DNA from: Armatimonadota bacterium
Lineage (GTDB): Bacteria > Armatimonadota > Zipacnadia > Zipacnadales > JABUFB01
Direction: 5' to 3'
Length of the DNA: 64,000 nt
Assembly: GCA_013314775.1 (NCBI GenBank)
Contig: JABUFB010000001.1
Location: 1 to 64,000 of the forward strand
A model generated the notes under the pieces. That model had not been told where the DNA came from. It did no database searches and saw only the letters and a list, made by a program, of their open reading frames with translations. Both the position numbers and the translations under genes were made by a program. This document shows positions 43,258-52,100 of the stretch, in pieces. Within the stretch, counting starts at the first letter, position 1. Every line of letters starts with the position of its first letter.

Positions 43258-46200
43258 ATGTGGTTAACCAGACTGGCAATCAACCGCCGGGTCACGATTG
43301 CGATGGCGATTTTCGCCATCATGGTTCTCGGCCTGGTCGGGCTGTCGCGGATGCCGTGGGAAATGAACCCCGATGTGGAGATCCCTAGCGTCTCCATCAT
43401 CCTCCCCTACCCCGGGGCCGGTCCTGAGGAGATTGAGCAGCGAGTTCTGCGGCCTCTCGAAGATGAGGTCAGTGTCATCAACGGCGTGGACGAAGTCGAC
43501 GCCACCGCCTATGAGAACTTGGGCGTGTGCGTCGTTCGCTTCAACTACGAGATCGATGTTGATGTAGCCGCCGCTGATGTGCGCGACGCGTTGGCGAGGG
43601 CACGCGCTTCCTTCCCCAGCGATGTGGAAGACCCATCAGTTTATAAGATCGACATCGGCGCGCTGCCTGTTCTGACAGTAGGGATCAGCGGCGACCGGGA
43701 ACCGCGCGATCTGCGCAAGCTCGTGGAAGATGTGGTGCGCCCGCGTCTGGGTCAGATCAACGGCGTGGCATCCGTGACTATTTCCGGTGGCCAAGAACGT
43801 GAGATCCAAGTCCTGGCCCACAAGGACCGGCTCGACGCTGTCGGCCTGTCCATCGCGCAGCTCGCATCACTCCTGCGCTCCGAGAGCATCGACGTCCCCA
43901 GCGGCAATATCAAGGAAGGTGCACGGGACTACGCCATCCGGGTCATCGGCCAGTTCGAGGATCTTCAGGAGATCCGCGACCTGGAGATTGCAGTGCCCAA
44001 CGGCGGTCTAGTTCGGCTCAGCAGCCTCGCGGAGGTCTACGATACCGTCGTCGAGCCCGACGAATACGCGCGCATCGACGGGCAGCCCACCGTTCGGGTC
44101 GCCGTGATCAAACAGTCGGACGCGAACACAGTGCAGGTAGTCCGCCAGGCGCGCAAGGTGCTGACGGAGCTGGTCGGCGACCTGGAAGGCGAACAGGGGG
44201 CCGGCGAGCTGCCTGCGGACATCCGAGTAGTCGTGGCAGACGACGACTCGGAACGCGTTATTGAGGCGATCCTGGACGTACGCGACGCCATCGTCTTCGG
44301 CGCTCTGCTCGCGGCGCTCGTAGTCTTCCTGACACTGCACAACTTCCGGGGCACGATCATCGTCGCCCTGGCCATTCCCACCGCGATCATCTCCGCGTTC
44401 TTGCCGGTGAGCATCGGTTTCGGCTTCACGCTCAACCAGATGGTTCTTCTCGCGCTGTCCCTCGCGGTCGGAACGCTGGTAGACGATTCCATCGTCATCA
44501 TCGAAAACATCGACCGTCACCGCAACCGTGGTGAGCCACCCAAGGTGGCCGCACTCAATGGACGCAGTGAGATCGCCAGCGCGGCTGTGGCGGTCACCAT
44601 GGTGGACGTGGTGGTCTATGTTCCCGTGGCCCTGATGGGTGGCGTAGTGGGTCAGGTCTTCTTCTCCTTCGGGATCACCGCGGCCACCGTGGTTTCCTTC
44701 TCCCTCCTCATGTCCTTCACACTCACGCCCATGCTCGCGTCCTGGTGGTACCAGCGCGTGGACCCCGGCGCTCCCTCAGGCCGCGGACTGTGGGCGGCAT
44801 TCTTCAACCTGACTGAAGCAATTTATGGACGCTTCGAAATCTTCTACGGCGCCCTTCTGCGCCGTGCGGTAAGTCACCCTTACATTACTGTGGCTGTGGC
44901 CTACGCCGCGATGATTTTGGTGCTCGGGGCGGTGCGCCTGCCCTTTGAGTTCTTCCCCGTCACCGACGAAGGCGAGGTCTCGATTACTCTCGAGACCGGA
45001 GTGGGCACCAGGCTTGAGGAGACCGACAGCCTGGTGCGGGAGATCGAACGCCGTCTTCTGGACGAGAGCCGCTATCCGGCAATCGAGCACGTTATCTCGG
45101 TGGTCGGGTCACAGGGTTCGGGCCTGTTCGGCGCCGGCAGCGTTGGCGGCCAGTACGCCCAGATGCAGATTACCATGAAGCGCCTGCGCGAGCGTCGCAA
45201 AGCCGGCCTGGACTCAGATCAGGAACTTGCCGCCCGGCTGCGCAAGGACCTGGCCGACCTGCCCGGGGTGATCATCAAGGTCACCGCCGGCGGAGGGCTT
45301 CGTCCCGGCGGCGCAGATCTTCAACTCAACATTCTCTGCGAGGACAGCGAACAGCTGGCACGCGCCTCCACCGACCTGATGCATCGGGTTGCTCAGATAC
45401 CCGGCCTGCGCTACGTGGACCTGTCTGCAAAACCCGGACGGCCGGAGGTGCACGCGCGCATCGACCGCTGGCGTGCGGCCGACCTGGGCATGTCCGTAGC
45501 CCAGATCGGCGCGGTAGTTCGCACGGCTTTCGAAGGGGACAACTCCACCAAGTTCCGCGAAGAAGGCGACGAGTACGATATCCGCTTGCAGCTCATCGAC
45601 TTCGACCGCAAGAGCGTGTCGGATGTCGAGAACCTGTTCATCGGTTTGACGAAAGACCACCAGCCGCTGCGGCTGAGGGATGTTGCGGACGTGTACCTCA
45701 GCACCGGCCCTAGCCGGATCGAGCGCTACAACCGGCAGCGCAAGGTGACTCTCAGCGCGAGCCTCGACCAAGAGATTCTACGGTCCGGTCCGGCACAGCA
45801 GGCCGTTGACGCCGTTGTGAAGGAGTGGAAGGAGCCGGGTGTAGATGTTGCATGGACCGGGTCGCTGAAGATGCAGGGCGAGTCCTTCGGCTTCATGGGC
45901 CAGGCGCTCATGCTGGCCGTGATATTGGTCTACGTGGTCATGGCGATGCTCTATAACTCGTTGCTGCAGCCGCTCAACGTCATGCTCAACCTGCCGATCG
46001 CTCTGGTGGGCGCGCTGATTGCCTTGAAGCTCACCGGCAACGTGATCAGCATCGTCGCGATGATCGGCATCATCATGCTCATGGGAATTGTGGGCAAGAA
46101 CGCGATCCTGCTCATCGACTTTGCCAACACACTACGGGCCAGGGGGATGTCGCGGTTCGAGGCGCTCACCGAAGCGGGCCCGACGCGCATGCGCCCGATT

Positions 46201-46632
46201 CTCATGACTACAGCCTCGACGGTGCTGGGGATCCTGCCCACCGCTCTTGCAAAGAACGAGGGCAGCGAATGGCGTTCACCCATGGCCTGGGCGGTCATCG
46301 GTGGCCTGCTCCTGTCCACCATGCTTTCGTTGCTGGTGGTTCCCGCGTCTTACTGCATCTGGGACCAGGTGGAGGTTTTCGCGGGCCGGTTCGCCAGGGG
46401 TCTCGGCAGCCTGATAGCCAGCTTCCGCAACGGCCGGCGCAAGGACGGAGGCGAGGGCGAGCCGCCCGAGCCACCCGCACTGCCGGGACCGCCCGACGAG
46501 CCCGAATTGCCGCCAACAGACGGGCCGTCTGAGATGCCGCCGCCACCCCCGGCGCGACCGACGATCACTGCGCGGAGGGCTCGTCCGAAGGTCCGCAAAT
46601 CCCGAAAGGCAGGCGACAAGCATTTCCGCTAA
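43258..46632 (+). CDS. RND efflux permease (AcrB/MdtF-like)
   Basis: A 1124-residue resistance-nodulation-division pump with the usual repeat of 1+5 helices and two large periplasmic loops. Landmarks: MPWEMNPDVEIPSVSIILPYPGAGPEEIE, IDVDVAAADVRDAL, the proton-relay Asp pair in LAVGTLVDDSIVIIENIDRHR (helix 4), and FALEALTEAGPTRMRPILMTT near the end. The last about 65 residues form a Pro/Glu-rich then basic cytosolic tail (PEPPALPGPPDEPELPP ... RARPKVRKSRK) not usual in this family. Proton-driven export of drugs or metals is expected; the substrate is not clear. It is preceded by the adaptor (118 bases) and followed by the PII-like gene (37 bases). Confidence 0.93.
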   Translation: MWLTRLAINRRVTIAMAIFAIMVLGLVGLSRMPWEMNPDVEIPSVSIILPYPGAGPEEIEQRVLRPLEDEVSVINGVDEVDATAYENLGVCVVRFNYEIDVDVAAADVRDALARARASFPSDVEDPSVYKIDIGALPVLTVGISGDREPRDLRKLVEDVVRPRLGQINGVASVTISGGQEREIQVLAHKDRLDAVGLSIAQLASLLRSESIDVPSGNIKEGARDYAIRVIGQFEDLQEIRDLEIAVPNGGLVRLSSLAEVYDTVVEPDEYARIDGQPTVRVAVIKQSDANTVQVVRQARKVLTELVGDLEGEQGAGELPADIRVVVADDDSERVIEAILDVRDAIVFGALLAALVVFLTLHNFRGTIIVALAIPTAIISAFLPVSIGFGFTLNQMVLLALSLAVGTLVDDSIVIIENIDRHRNRGEPPKVAALNGRSEIASAAVAVTMVDVVVYVPVALMGGVVGQVFFSFGITAATVVSFSLLMSFTLTPMLASWWYQRVDPGAPSGRGLWAAFFNLTEAIYGRFEIFYGALLRRAVSHPYITVAVAYAAMILVLGAVRLPFEFFPVTDEGEVSITLETGVGTRLEETDSLVREIERRLLDESRYPAIEHVISVVGSQGSGLFGAGSVGGQYAQMQITMKRLRERRKAGLDSDQELAARLRKDLADLPGVIIKVTAGGGLRPGGADLQLNILCEDSEQLARASTDLMHRVAQIPGLRYVDLSAKPGRPEVHARIDRWRAADLGMSVAQIGAVVRTAFEGDNSTKFREEGDEYDIRLQLIDFDRKSVSDVENLFIGLTKDHQPLRLRDVADVYLSTGPSRIERYNRQRKVTLSASLDQEILRSGPAQQAVDAVVKEWKEPGVDVAWTGSLKMQGESFGFMGQALMLAVILVYVVMAMLYNSLLQPLNVMLNLPIALVGALIALKLTGNVISIVAMIGIIMLMGIVGKNAILLIDFANTLRARGMSRFEALTEAGPTRMRPILMTTASTVLGILPTALAKNEGSEWRSPMAWAVIGGLLLSTMLSLLVVPASYCIWDQVEVFAGRFARGLGSLIASFRNGRRKDGGEGEPPEPPALPGPPDEPELPPTDGPSEMPPPPPARPTITARRARPKVRKSRKAGDKHFR

Positions 46633-46669
46633 TCGGGCTCCGGCTCGTACAGACAGGAATGTGAGGGCC

Positions 46670-46966
46670 ATGCAGAAAGTCAAACTGGTCTATCTGATCG
46701 CCGACGATGGCCTGTCGGATGATGTGGTGAGCGCCCTGAAGGAACTCGACATCCAACACTACACGCGCTGGTCGGGCGTCGAGGGTGTGGGACGCACCGG
46801 GCCGCGCCAGGGATCACCAATATGGCCGGGCCTGAACGAGGTCTTCCTGCTGGCGCTGGAGCCCGAGCGCGTCCAGCCGCTGGTGGATACCCTGCACGCC
46901 ATACGCGACAGCTATCCGATCACGCCGGGGCTCCGCTTCATCATTACCGACGCCGAATTGATCTGA
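46670..46966 (+). CDS. PII-NG-like signalling protein associated with RND efflux
   Basis: A 98-residue protein with a ferredoxin-like PII fold. Pattern: VKLVYLIADDGLSDDVVSALKELDIQHYTRWSGVEGVGRTG ... GSPIWPGLNEVFLLALEPERVQPLVDTLHAI. The TRW...GxGRTG...WPGLNE pattern matches the PII-NG group, small relatives of GlnB found next to CusA/AcrB-like pump genes in other phyla. The T-loop tyrosine used for uridylylation in GlnB is absent. It may bind a ligand or metal and adjust pump activity (inference). ATG 46670 matches the family start; GTG 46661 is possible. It lies in line with the pump. Confidence 0.8.
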   Translation: MQKVKLVYLIADDGLSDDVVSALKELDIQHYTRWSGVEGVGRTGPRQGSPIWPGLNEVFLLALEPERVQPLVDTLHAIRDSYPITPGLRFIITDAELI

Positions 46967-47021
46967 TCGTCGGGCAACAACAGGCCTTGACCGCTTCGGG
47001 CCGGAACTGCGGGCGCCTGCT

Positions 47022-47279
47022 GTGAAACGCAATGAAAGGCAACTCGAGCTGGACCTGGAGGTCCCGCTGGTCTCCACGCGGAAACACCAGCCCGCGAGAT
47101 CGCTGCGTGCCAAGAGCGAACCGCACATTCAGCCGCGACAGTCAGGCGAGATCCCGCTGATGGACGAGCCCGAGGTTTCCGACTGCGGCTTCTGCGGCCG
47201 GCGCCCCACGATCCATGCGCAGGTCACCATTTGCCCGGACTGCGGGGGCATCGTGAGCCGGCCTGCCGTGGACGACTGA
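47022..47279 (+). CDS. Small zinc-ribbon protein
   Basis: An 85-residue protein: a basic, polar N-terminal half (MKRNERQLELDLEVPL ... RSLRAKSEPH) and a C-terminal ribbon with two CxxC pairs, DCGFCGRRPTIHAQVTICPDCGG, spaced as in zinc ribbons. No family name is recognised. It starts at GTG 47022 with only a weak ribosome-binding site, 55 bases after the PII-like gene and 45 bases before the ceramidase-like gene, all on the same strand. Because the PII-like gene, this gene and the pump are in order, it may belong to the same transcript; the role is unknown. Confidence 0.65.
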   Translation: MKRNERQLELDLEVPLVSTRKHQPARSLRAKSEPHIQPRQSGEIPLMDEPEVSDCGFCGRRPTIHAQVTICPDCGGIVSRPAVDD

Positions 47280-47324
47280 CCGCAGGCGCCGGTCCTATAC
47301 ACCCCGCAAGACGAAGGTGCTGCC

Positions 47325-48716
47325 ATGTCTGAGCTCACTGCAGGTCTGGCTTCCTGCGACATCACCCCGCCCGTGGGCAGCCCCATGGCAGGTTACGGCG
47401 CACGGGACCACGGGTGCGAGTCTGTGGAGACCCCGTTGATTGCGCGGGCGCTGGTGCTCGAGAACTCCGGGAGTTACGCGGCGCTCATCTGCGCCGATTT
47501 GATCAGCACCCACCGCGAACTGACTACCTCGATTCGCGAGTCGGTCGCTGAACAGACGGATATCCCGGCCGAGGCGATCATCGTCTGCGGGAGCCACACC
47601 CACTGGGGCCCGGAGATCCGGCCCTCCGGTTACATGCCCCGCGCCTTGCGCGAGGCGATCCCCCAGCCCTATCTGGACTGCCTGGCGCGCACCCTCGCGG
47701 GCTGCGCGGTGGAGGCGTGGCGCAGGCGACAACCCGCCTGGGCCGGCGCGGGAGCGGCACTCGCAGACGGAATCAGCTTCAGCCGCCGCCCGGTGGGCAC
47801 CGACGGCAAGGTCGTGATGAGTCTCGTCCTTCAGCCCCAGCAGGCGGCGGTCGCGGCGCGGGAGGGGCTCACCCTGTGGCGCGCCTGGCGCAAAGGAGGC
47901 GACGGGGGCCCGCGCCTGAGTCCGCCACTGAAGGAACTTGACGGGCTGCGCGCCGGTGTCTCCGACCCCGAGGCCCCGCTGCTCAAGGTGGTGGGGCCGG
48001 ACGCGAAGCCCCTCGCGGGATTGGCGAATTTCGCCTGCCACCCGGTTGTGGGCGGCGAGGGCAATTTCTACGCGATCTCTCCGGACTACCCCGGTGAGGC
48101 CCGTCGCGCTTTCGAACCGGTGGTGGGCGCTCCTTTGGTCTTCTCGCTGGGTTGCGCGGGCAATCAGGTCCCAGCATGGCGCGGGGGCGACAGCCGCGAG
48201 CGAGTGGGCAGATCACTCGGGGCGGCGCTGACCCGGGCGTGGTATCAGATTCGTGATTGCACCAGGGATGCACCCGTCGCTACAGCAGTCGAGAACGTGA
48301 CGCTCCCGCTCAAGCCCTTGCCGGATCTGGAGGAGGCGCGGGCCGCTCTCGCTGCCTGCGAGGACCCTGAAAGCCCGGCTGCCTGCGGGCACCGTCAGCA
48401 GGTCGCCATGGCCGAGAAATACCAGGGGGCGTCGGGCATCGAGACCCAGGTCTGGGCCTGCCGGATTGGCGACTGGGCGGCTGTCGCGCTGCCCGGCGAA
48501 ATCATGGTTGAGATCGGCCTGCAGATCAAGCAGCACTCGCCCTTCGTGTCCACCGCCGTGATCAGTTGCGCGTACGACTCCATCGGTTACGTGTCCACCG
48601 ACAAGGCCCATGATGAGGGCGGCTATGAGCCCGAATGGAGTCCGGCCGGCGTGGGCGCCGAAAGGGCCCTTGTGGACGCGGCAATTCGCCTCCTTTCCGT
48701 ACTCGCAAATGCGTGA
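47325..48716 (+). CDS. Neutral/alkaline ceramidase-like protein
   Basis: A 463-residue protein of the neutral/alkaline non-lysosomal ceramidase superfamily (PF04734-like). N-terminal core: LTAGLASCDITPPVGSPMAGYGARD, ALICADLISTH, and the zinc-binding style VCGSHTHWGP. Then NFACHPVVGGEGNFYAISPDYPGEARRAFEP and VFSLGCAGNQVPAWRGGDSRERVG. No signal peptide, so this copy may be cytosolic; relatives are secreted amidases on sphingolipids, but many related proteins have unknown substrates. ATG 47325 has only a poor ribosome-binding site upstream. A related gene lies at 60374-61645, minus strand. Confidence 0.82.
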   Translation: MSELTAGLASCDITPPVGSPMAGYGARDHGCESVETPLIARALVLENSGSYAALICADLISTHRELTTSIRESVAEQTDIPAEAIIVCGSHTHWGPEIRPSGYMPRALREAIPQPYLDCLARTLAGCAVEAWRRRQPAWAGAGAALADGISFSRRPVGTDGKVVMSLVLQPQQAAVAAREGLTLWRAWRKGGDGGPRLSPPLKELDGLRAGVSDPEAPLLKVVGPDAKPLAGLANFACHPVVGGEGNFYAISPDYPGEARRAFEPVVGAPLVFSLGCAGNQVPAWRGGDSRERVGRSLGAALTRAWYQIRDCTRDAPVATAVENVTLPLKPLPDLEEARAALAACEDPESPAACGHRQQVAMAEKYQGASGIETQVWACRIGDWAAVALPGEIMVEIGLQIKQHSPFVSTAVISCAYDSIGYVSTDKAHDEGGYEPEWSPAGVGAERALVDAAIRLLSVLANA

Positions 48717-48798
48717 TGGCTGTTGAACATTCTGCCGCCGCGGCTGATGTGCGGGGCAACGCACCGGCCGCACGGGCAACTTCCGGGGGGCCGTCTCC

Positions 48799-50424
48799 AT
48801 GGCCAGTTGTGTGTTCGTGAGTTTCGCCGGTTACCCCTATACGCCCAGCAGCCTTTGCCCGGACAACGGGCTGGGCGTGCTGGCTGCGATCCTGCGCGAC
48901 TCGGGCCATGATGTTCGCGTGCTGGACTTTGGCACCGTGGACACCATGCGCCGCCTCTACCCGCCGGAGCTTTCACAACGCGCGGTGCCCATCGTCATGG
49001 AGCTCGCCTCCGCATCGGGCCAGCCGTCACCGTCTCTCGTGCGCGAGCTGGCGACGCTGGATGCTGAACTCGAGTCCGTCCAGGCAAATGTGACCGGGGA
49101 GATGGCGAGACAGATCGCAGCGGAGATCAGGTCTCTCTCCCCCGCAATCGTGGGGTTCAAGCTCTGGAACGGGGACGGTTTTACGGGTTCGGTCGTCATC
49201 GCTGAGGAGGTGCGGAAGGCTCTCCCCGGTGTGCCCATCATCGCTGGCGGACCACAGGCAACCTGGGCGGGGAATGTTATCTTCCGTTATACCGACGTTT
49301 TCGACGCAATTGTCACTGGCGAGGCAGAGGACAAGATCGTGCAGCTTGTGGAGCAGGCTGCGAGCCGTGGAAGGATCGACCCGTCCGCCGGGGTGTCCAC
49401 CGGGAAGGATGTGCCCGCTGCCCCTACCACATCCGTGGACATCGGCGAGACACCGGTGGCGCTGTACGACCCCGACGTGTACCCGGCCATGGCGGGCGAC
49501 CAGAAGCTGAAAATGCTGGTGCTGGACGACAGCCGCGGCTGTCCCTTCAACTGCGCGTTTTGCATGCATTCGTATGAGAGCGGTCGCACGCTAAGGATCC
49601 GGCCGGCCGCGCGGATCGTGGATGACATCGAGCAACTCATGTCCTCCACAGGCGTTCGCGCCTTCCGGTTCGCGGGATCATCCACCCCCGGTCGCTTGAT
49701 GGGCGAAGTCTCCGATGAAATCAGTCGTCGGGGAATCGATATTGCATACACCAGCTTCGCGCATTTCAGTACCGCTGAGCCGGACCACTACCGACGCATG
49801 CGAGCATCGGGGCTGCGCGCTTTGTTCTTTGGGCTTGAGACGGGGTCGCCGGAACTGCTGAGACGTGCGTGTGGGAAGGCCGTGCGAGTTGAGGACGTGC
49901 GCCGTGCTGTGGCCCTTGCGAAGGAAGCCGGCATCAAGACGGTTTGCAGCATGATCGTGCCGATGCCCTTCGAGACCGAAGAGACCCTCGCCGAGAGCCT
50001 GCGCCTGCTTCTGGACCTGCGCCCTGACTCCGTGCCGATCCAGTTCCCGGGCCTCCTGCCGGGCACCCGCTGGTTTGATGAACCCCAAAGCTTCGGGTTC
50101 GCGGTGGACAAGGAGCACTTCATCGAACAGCACCTGGACTACAAGTTCAAGATGCTCTTCCCACCAGCCTTCTGGAAGGCGCCCGGCTACACGGTCAATG
50201 GGATGAGCTTCCAGGAGTTCACGGCAATCACGGCGCGGTTCGTTGGGCAGCTTGAGGCCGAGGGGATCCTCACCGGAGTGCCGGATGAGATGCTGCTGAT
50301 GGCGGAGCTGGCGGGCATTGCGCCGCGTCAGTTTAGAGACATGGCGCGACTGTGGTGCAGCACCGGTCAGGCTGACGCCATGCAGCAGTTCATCAGCACT
50401 TACAACCGGGCGGCGACCGTCTGA
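48799..50424 (+). CDS. B12-binding-type radical SAM protein
   Basis: A 541-residue protein. The N-terminal about 190 residues resemble the cobalamin-binding fold (LGVLAAILRDSGHDVRVLDFG, AIVGFKLWNGDGFTG, LPGVPIIAGGPQAT, DAIVTGEAEDKI) without a clear DxHxxG. The radical SAM core has the Fe-S motif DDSRGCPFNCAFCMHSY (CxxxCxxC, about residues 250-257), then FRFAGSSTPG, ALFFGLETGSPELLRRA and AGIKTVCSMIVPMPFETEE. It probably binds S-adenosylmethionine and one 4Fe-4S cluster; substrate unknown. It follows the ceramidase-like gene by 82 bases and converges with the kinase group. Confidence 0.86.
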   Translation: MASCVFVSFAGYPYTPSSLCPDNGLGVLAAILRDSGHDVRVLDFGTVDTMRRLYPPELSQRAVPIVMELASASGQPSPSLVRELATLDAELESVQANVTGEMARQIAAEIRSLSPAIVGFKLWNGDGFTGSVVIAEEVRKALPGVPIIAGGPQATWAGNVIFRYTDVFDAIVTGEAEDKIVQLVEQAASRGRIDPSAGVSTGKDVPAAPTTSVDIGETPVALYDPDVYPAMAGDQKLKMLVLDDSRGCPFNCAFCMHSYESGRTLRIRPAARIVDDIEQLMSSTGVRAFRFAGSSTPGRLMGEVSDEISRRGIDIAYTSFAHFSTAEPDHYRRMRASGLRALFFGLETGSPELLRRACGKAVRVEDVRRAVALAKEAGIKTVCSMIVPMPFETEETLAESLRLLLDLRPDSVPIQFPGLLPGTRWFDEPQSFGFAVDKEHFIEQHLDYKFKMLFPPAFWKAPGYTVNGMSFQEFTAITARFVGQLEAEGILTGVPDEMLLMAELAGIAPRQFRDMARLWCSTGQADAMQQFISTYNRAATV

Positions 50425-50449
50425 CAGGCTGTACGGCAGATTCTGCGGG

Positions 50450-52099
50450 TCACTCGCCAGGGCCCTGCTGTGCGCAGGTTCGACGTGCTTCGGACATCAA
50501 CCGTCTCACGGGATCCAGCAAGTCGCTGATATTGAAGGGCTTGGGCACCAGCACGTCCTCGGGGCCCTTTCCAGGGACACTGTATCCCGACACCAAGACA
50601 ACCGGCACCCGTGGGTCCCTGTGCTTGACCTTTTCAGCGAGCGCCCGACCGGTCATCCCGGGCATCTCGTGGTCCGTCACGACCATCAGCGGTTCGCCGT
50701 TCTGCTCTCGCAGCGCGCGATCGATGATCTCCCAAGCTTCGGTCCCGTCCCGCGCCGGGAGAACACGCAATCCCTCAGTCTCCAGCAGCCGCACGATGAT
50801 GTCGCGCATAGCCTCCTGGTCATCGGCAACCACAACGATGCCCCCCTGGACCTTGGGCTCAGGAGAAGCCGTGGTCTGCGCCGGCGTTGGTGGTACAAGG
50901 GGGATGCTCAGGCTGACAGTGGTGCCTCGGCCGGGCTCGCTGTCAATCACAAGCTCGCCTTCGTGCTTGCGGGCCACCTTCTGGGCGATACTCAGGCCCA
51001 GGCCCGTCCCGCGTTCGCTCTTTGTGGAGTAGAAGGCCTGAGTGGCCTGTGCCAGCACCTCCTCGGGCATGCCGGGCCCATCGTCCTTGACCCGGATCCA
51101 CACATGGTCCTGGGTGGCCTCGGTCTGTATCTCAATGCGCCCGGATCCCTGGAGAGCATCCAGGCTGTTCTGCACGAGATTCATGAGCACATTGCGAATC
51201 GCGATCTCGTCGCCTTTGACCACCGGCAGCGAGCGCAGGCTTGTGACCAACTCTACTTTGCCCGGGTGCGCCTCGACCTTGTCCCGGACGAGGTCCGCCA
51301 CTGCCAGGACGATGTCGTTGACCCGCACGTCCTGAGGCTCTTTGTTGATGTTGGCCCGAACGTAGTTGCGGATCTGCTGGAGCGTGGACGTACAGTCCTG
51401 GGCAGCGCGCACGATGTTGGAGGCCCAGTGGTCCACGTCCTCGCGGTTGGTCTGCTCCTGGGTGCGAACGCGCTCAAGGAGGAACTGGGCGCTGGTGAGG
51501 ATGACGGTGATCAGATTGTTCAGGTCGTGGCTGACTTCCGCCGTCACCTCACCCAGCTCGCATAGTTGCTGGAACGAGGCGATGTCGTCACCGAAGGACT
51601 GTTGGAAGCGCTGAAGTGTCGCGATCGCTTCCCCGACGCCATTGTCCTGGGAGCCCGCGATTGCGCCCGCCTGCGCAACCAGGTTCTTCGTCATTGTCTC
51701 AAGCTGTGCGGCCAGGACCTGGGCGTCGTGATCGCGTCGGCGCAGACTCAGAGCCTTCTCAACGATCTTCTCAACGTCTGACACGGAGTAAGGCTTGATC
51801 AGATAGTCCACGGCCCCCAGCCGCAGAGCAAGGCGCGCGGATTCCACCGCCGCGTAAGCGGTGATGATGGCCACCTCGACCTCGGGATGTGCAGCCTTTA
51901 TCCGCTTCATGACCTCGGTGCCTTCCATGCCCGGCATCCGCAGATCAAGAAACACGAGGTCGGGAAGCTCTCGCTCAACTTCGCGCAACCCCTCTTCTCC
52001 ACACGACGCCGTGCGCACATCATGATCCTGCTTGAGGATCTGGCGCAATGACTCGCGCGGTCCCGGCTCGTCATCGACGATCAGTATCTTACCCCGCAT
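50450..52099 (-). CDS. Hybrid response regulator-histidine kinase (REC-HisKA-HATPase-REC)
   Basis: A 549-residue cytosolic protein. REC1 at 1-120: ILIVDDE, phosphoacceptor Asp52 in VFLDLRMPG, and KPYS. HisKA-like domain with H-box AEVSHDLNNLITVI (His191). HATPase with N box IAIRNVLMNLVQNSLDAL, DDGPGMP and GTGLGLSIAQKVA: complete. REC2 at about 425-540 with VVTDHEMPG and PKPF. It is the third and most downstream gene of a minus-strand kinase operon (54101-56596, 52101-54104, this), one base after the stop of the second. It could phosphorylate or receive phosphate from the two others. Confidence 0.9.
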   Translation of the reverse strand: MRGKILIVDDEPGPRESLRQILKQDHDVRTASCGEEGLREVERELPDLVFLDLRMPGMEGTEVMKRIKAAHPEVEVAIITAYAAVESARLALRLGAVDYLIKPYSVSDVEKIVEKALSLRRRDHDAQVLAAQLETMTKNLVAQAGAIAGSQDNGVGEAIATLQRFQQSFGDDIASFQQLCELGEVTAEVSHDLNNLITVILTSAQFLLERVRTQEQTNREDVDHWASNIVRAAQDCTSTLQQIRNYVRANINKEPQDVRVNDIVLAVADLVRDKVEAHPGKVELVTSLRSLPVVKGDEIAIRNVLMNLVQNSLDALQGSGRIEIQTEATQDHVWIRVKDDGPGMPEEVLAQATQAFYSTKSERGTGLGLSIAQKVARKHEGELVIDSEPGRGTTVSLSIPLVPPTPAQTTASPEPKVQGGIVVVADDQEAMRDIIVRLLETEGLRVLPARDGTEAWEIIDRALREQNGEPLMVVTDHEMPGMTGRALAEKVKHRDPRVPVVLVSGYSVPGKGPEDVLVPKPFNISDLLDPVRRLMSEARRTCAQQGPGE

Positions 52100-52100
52100 T

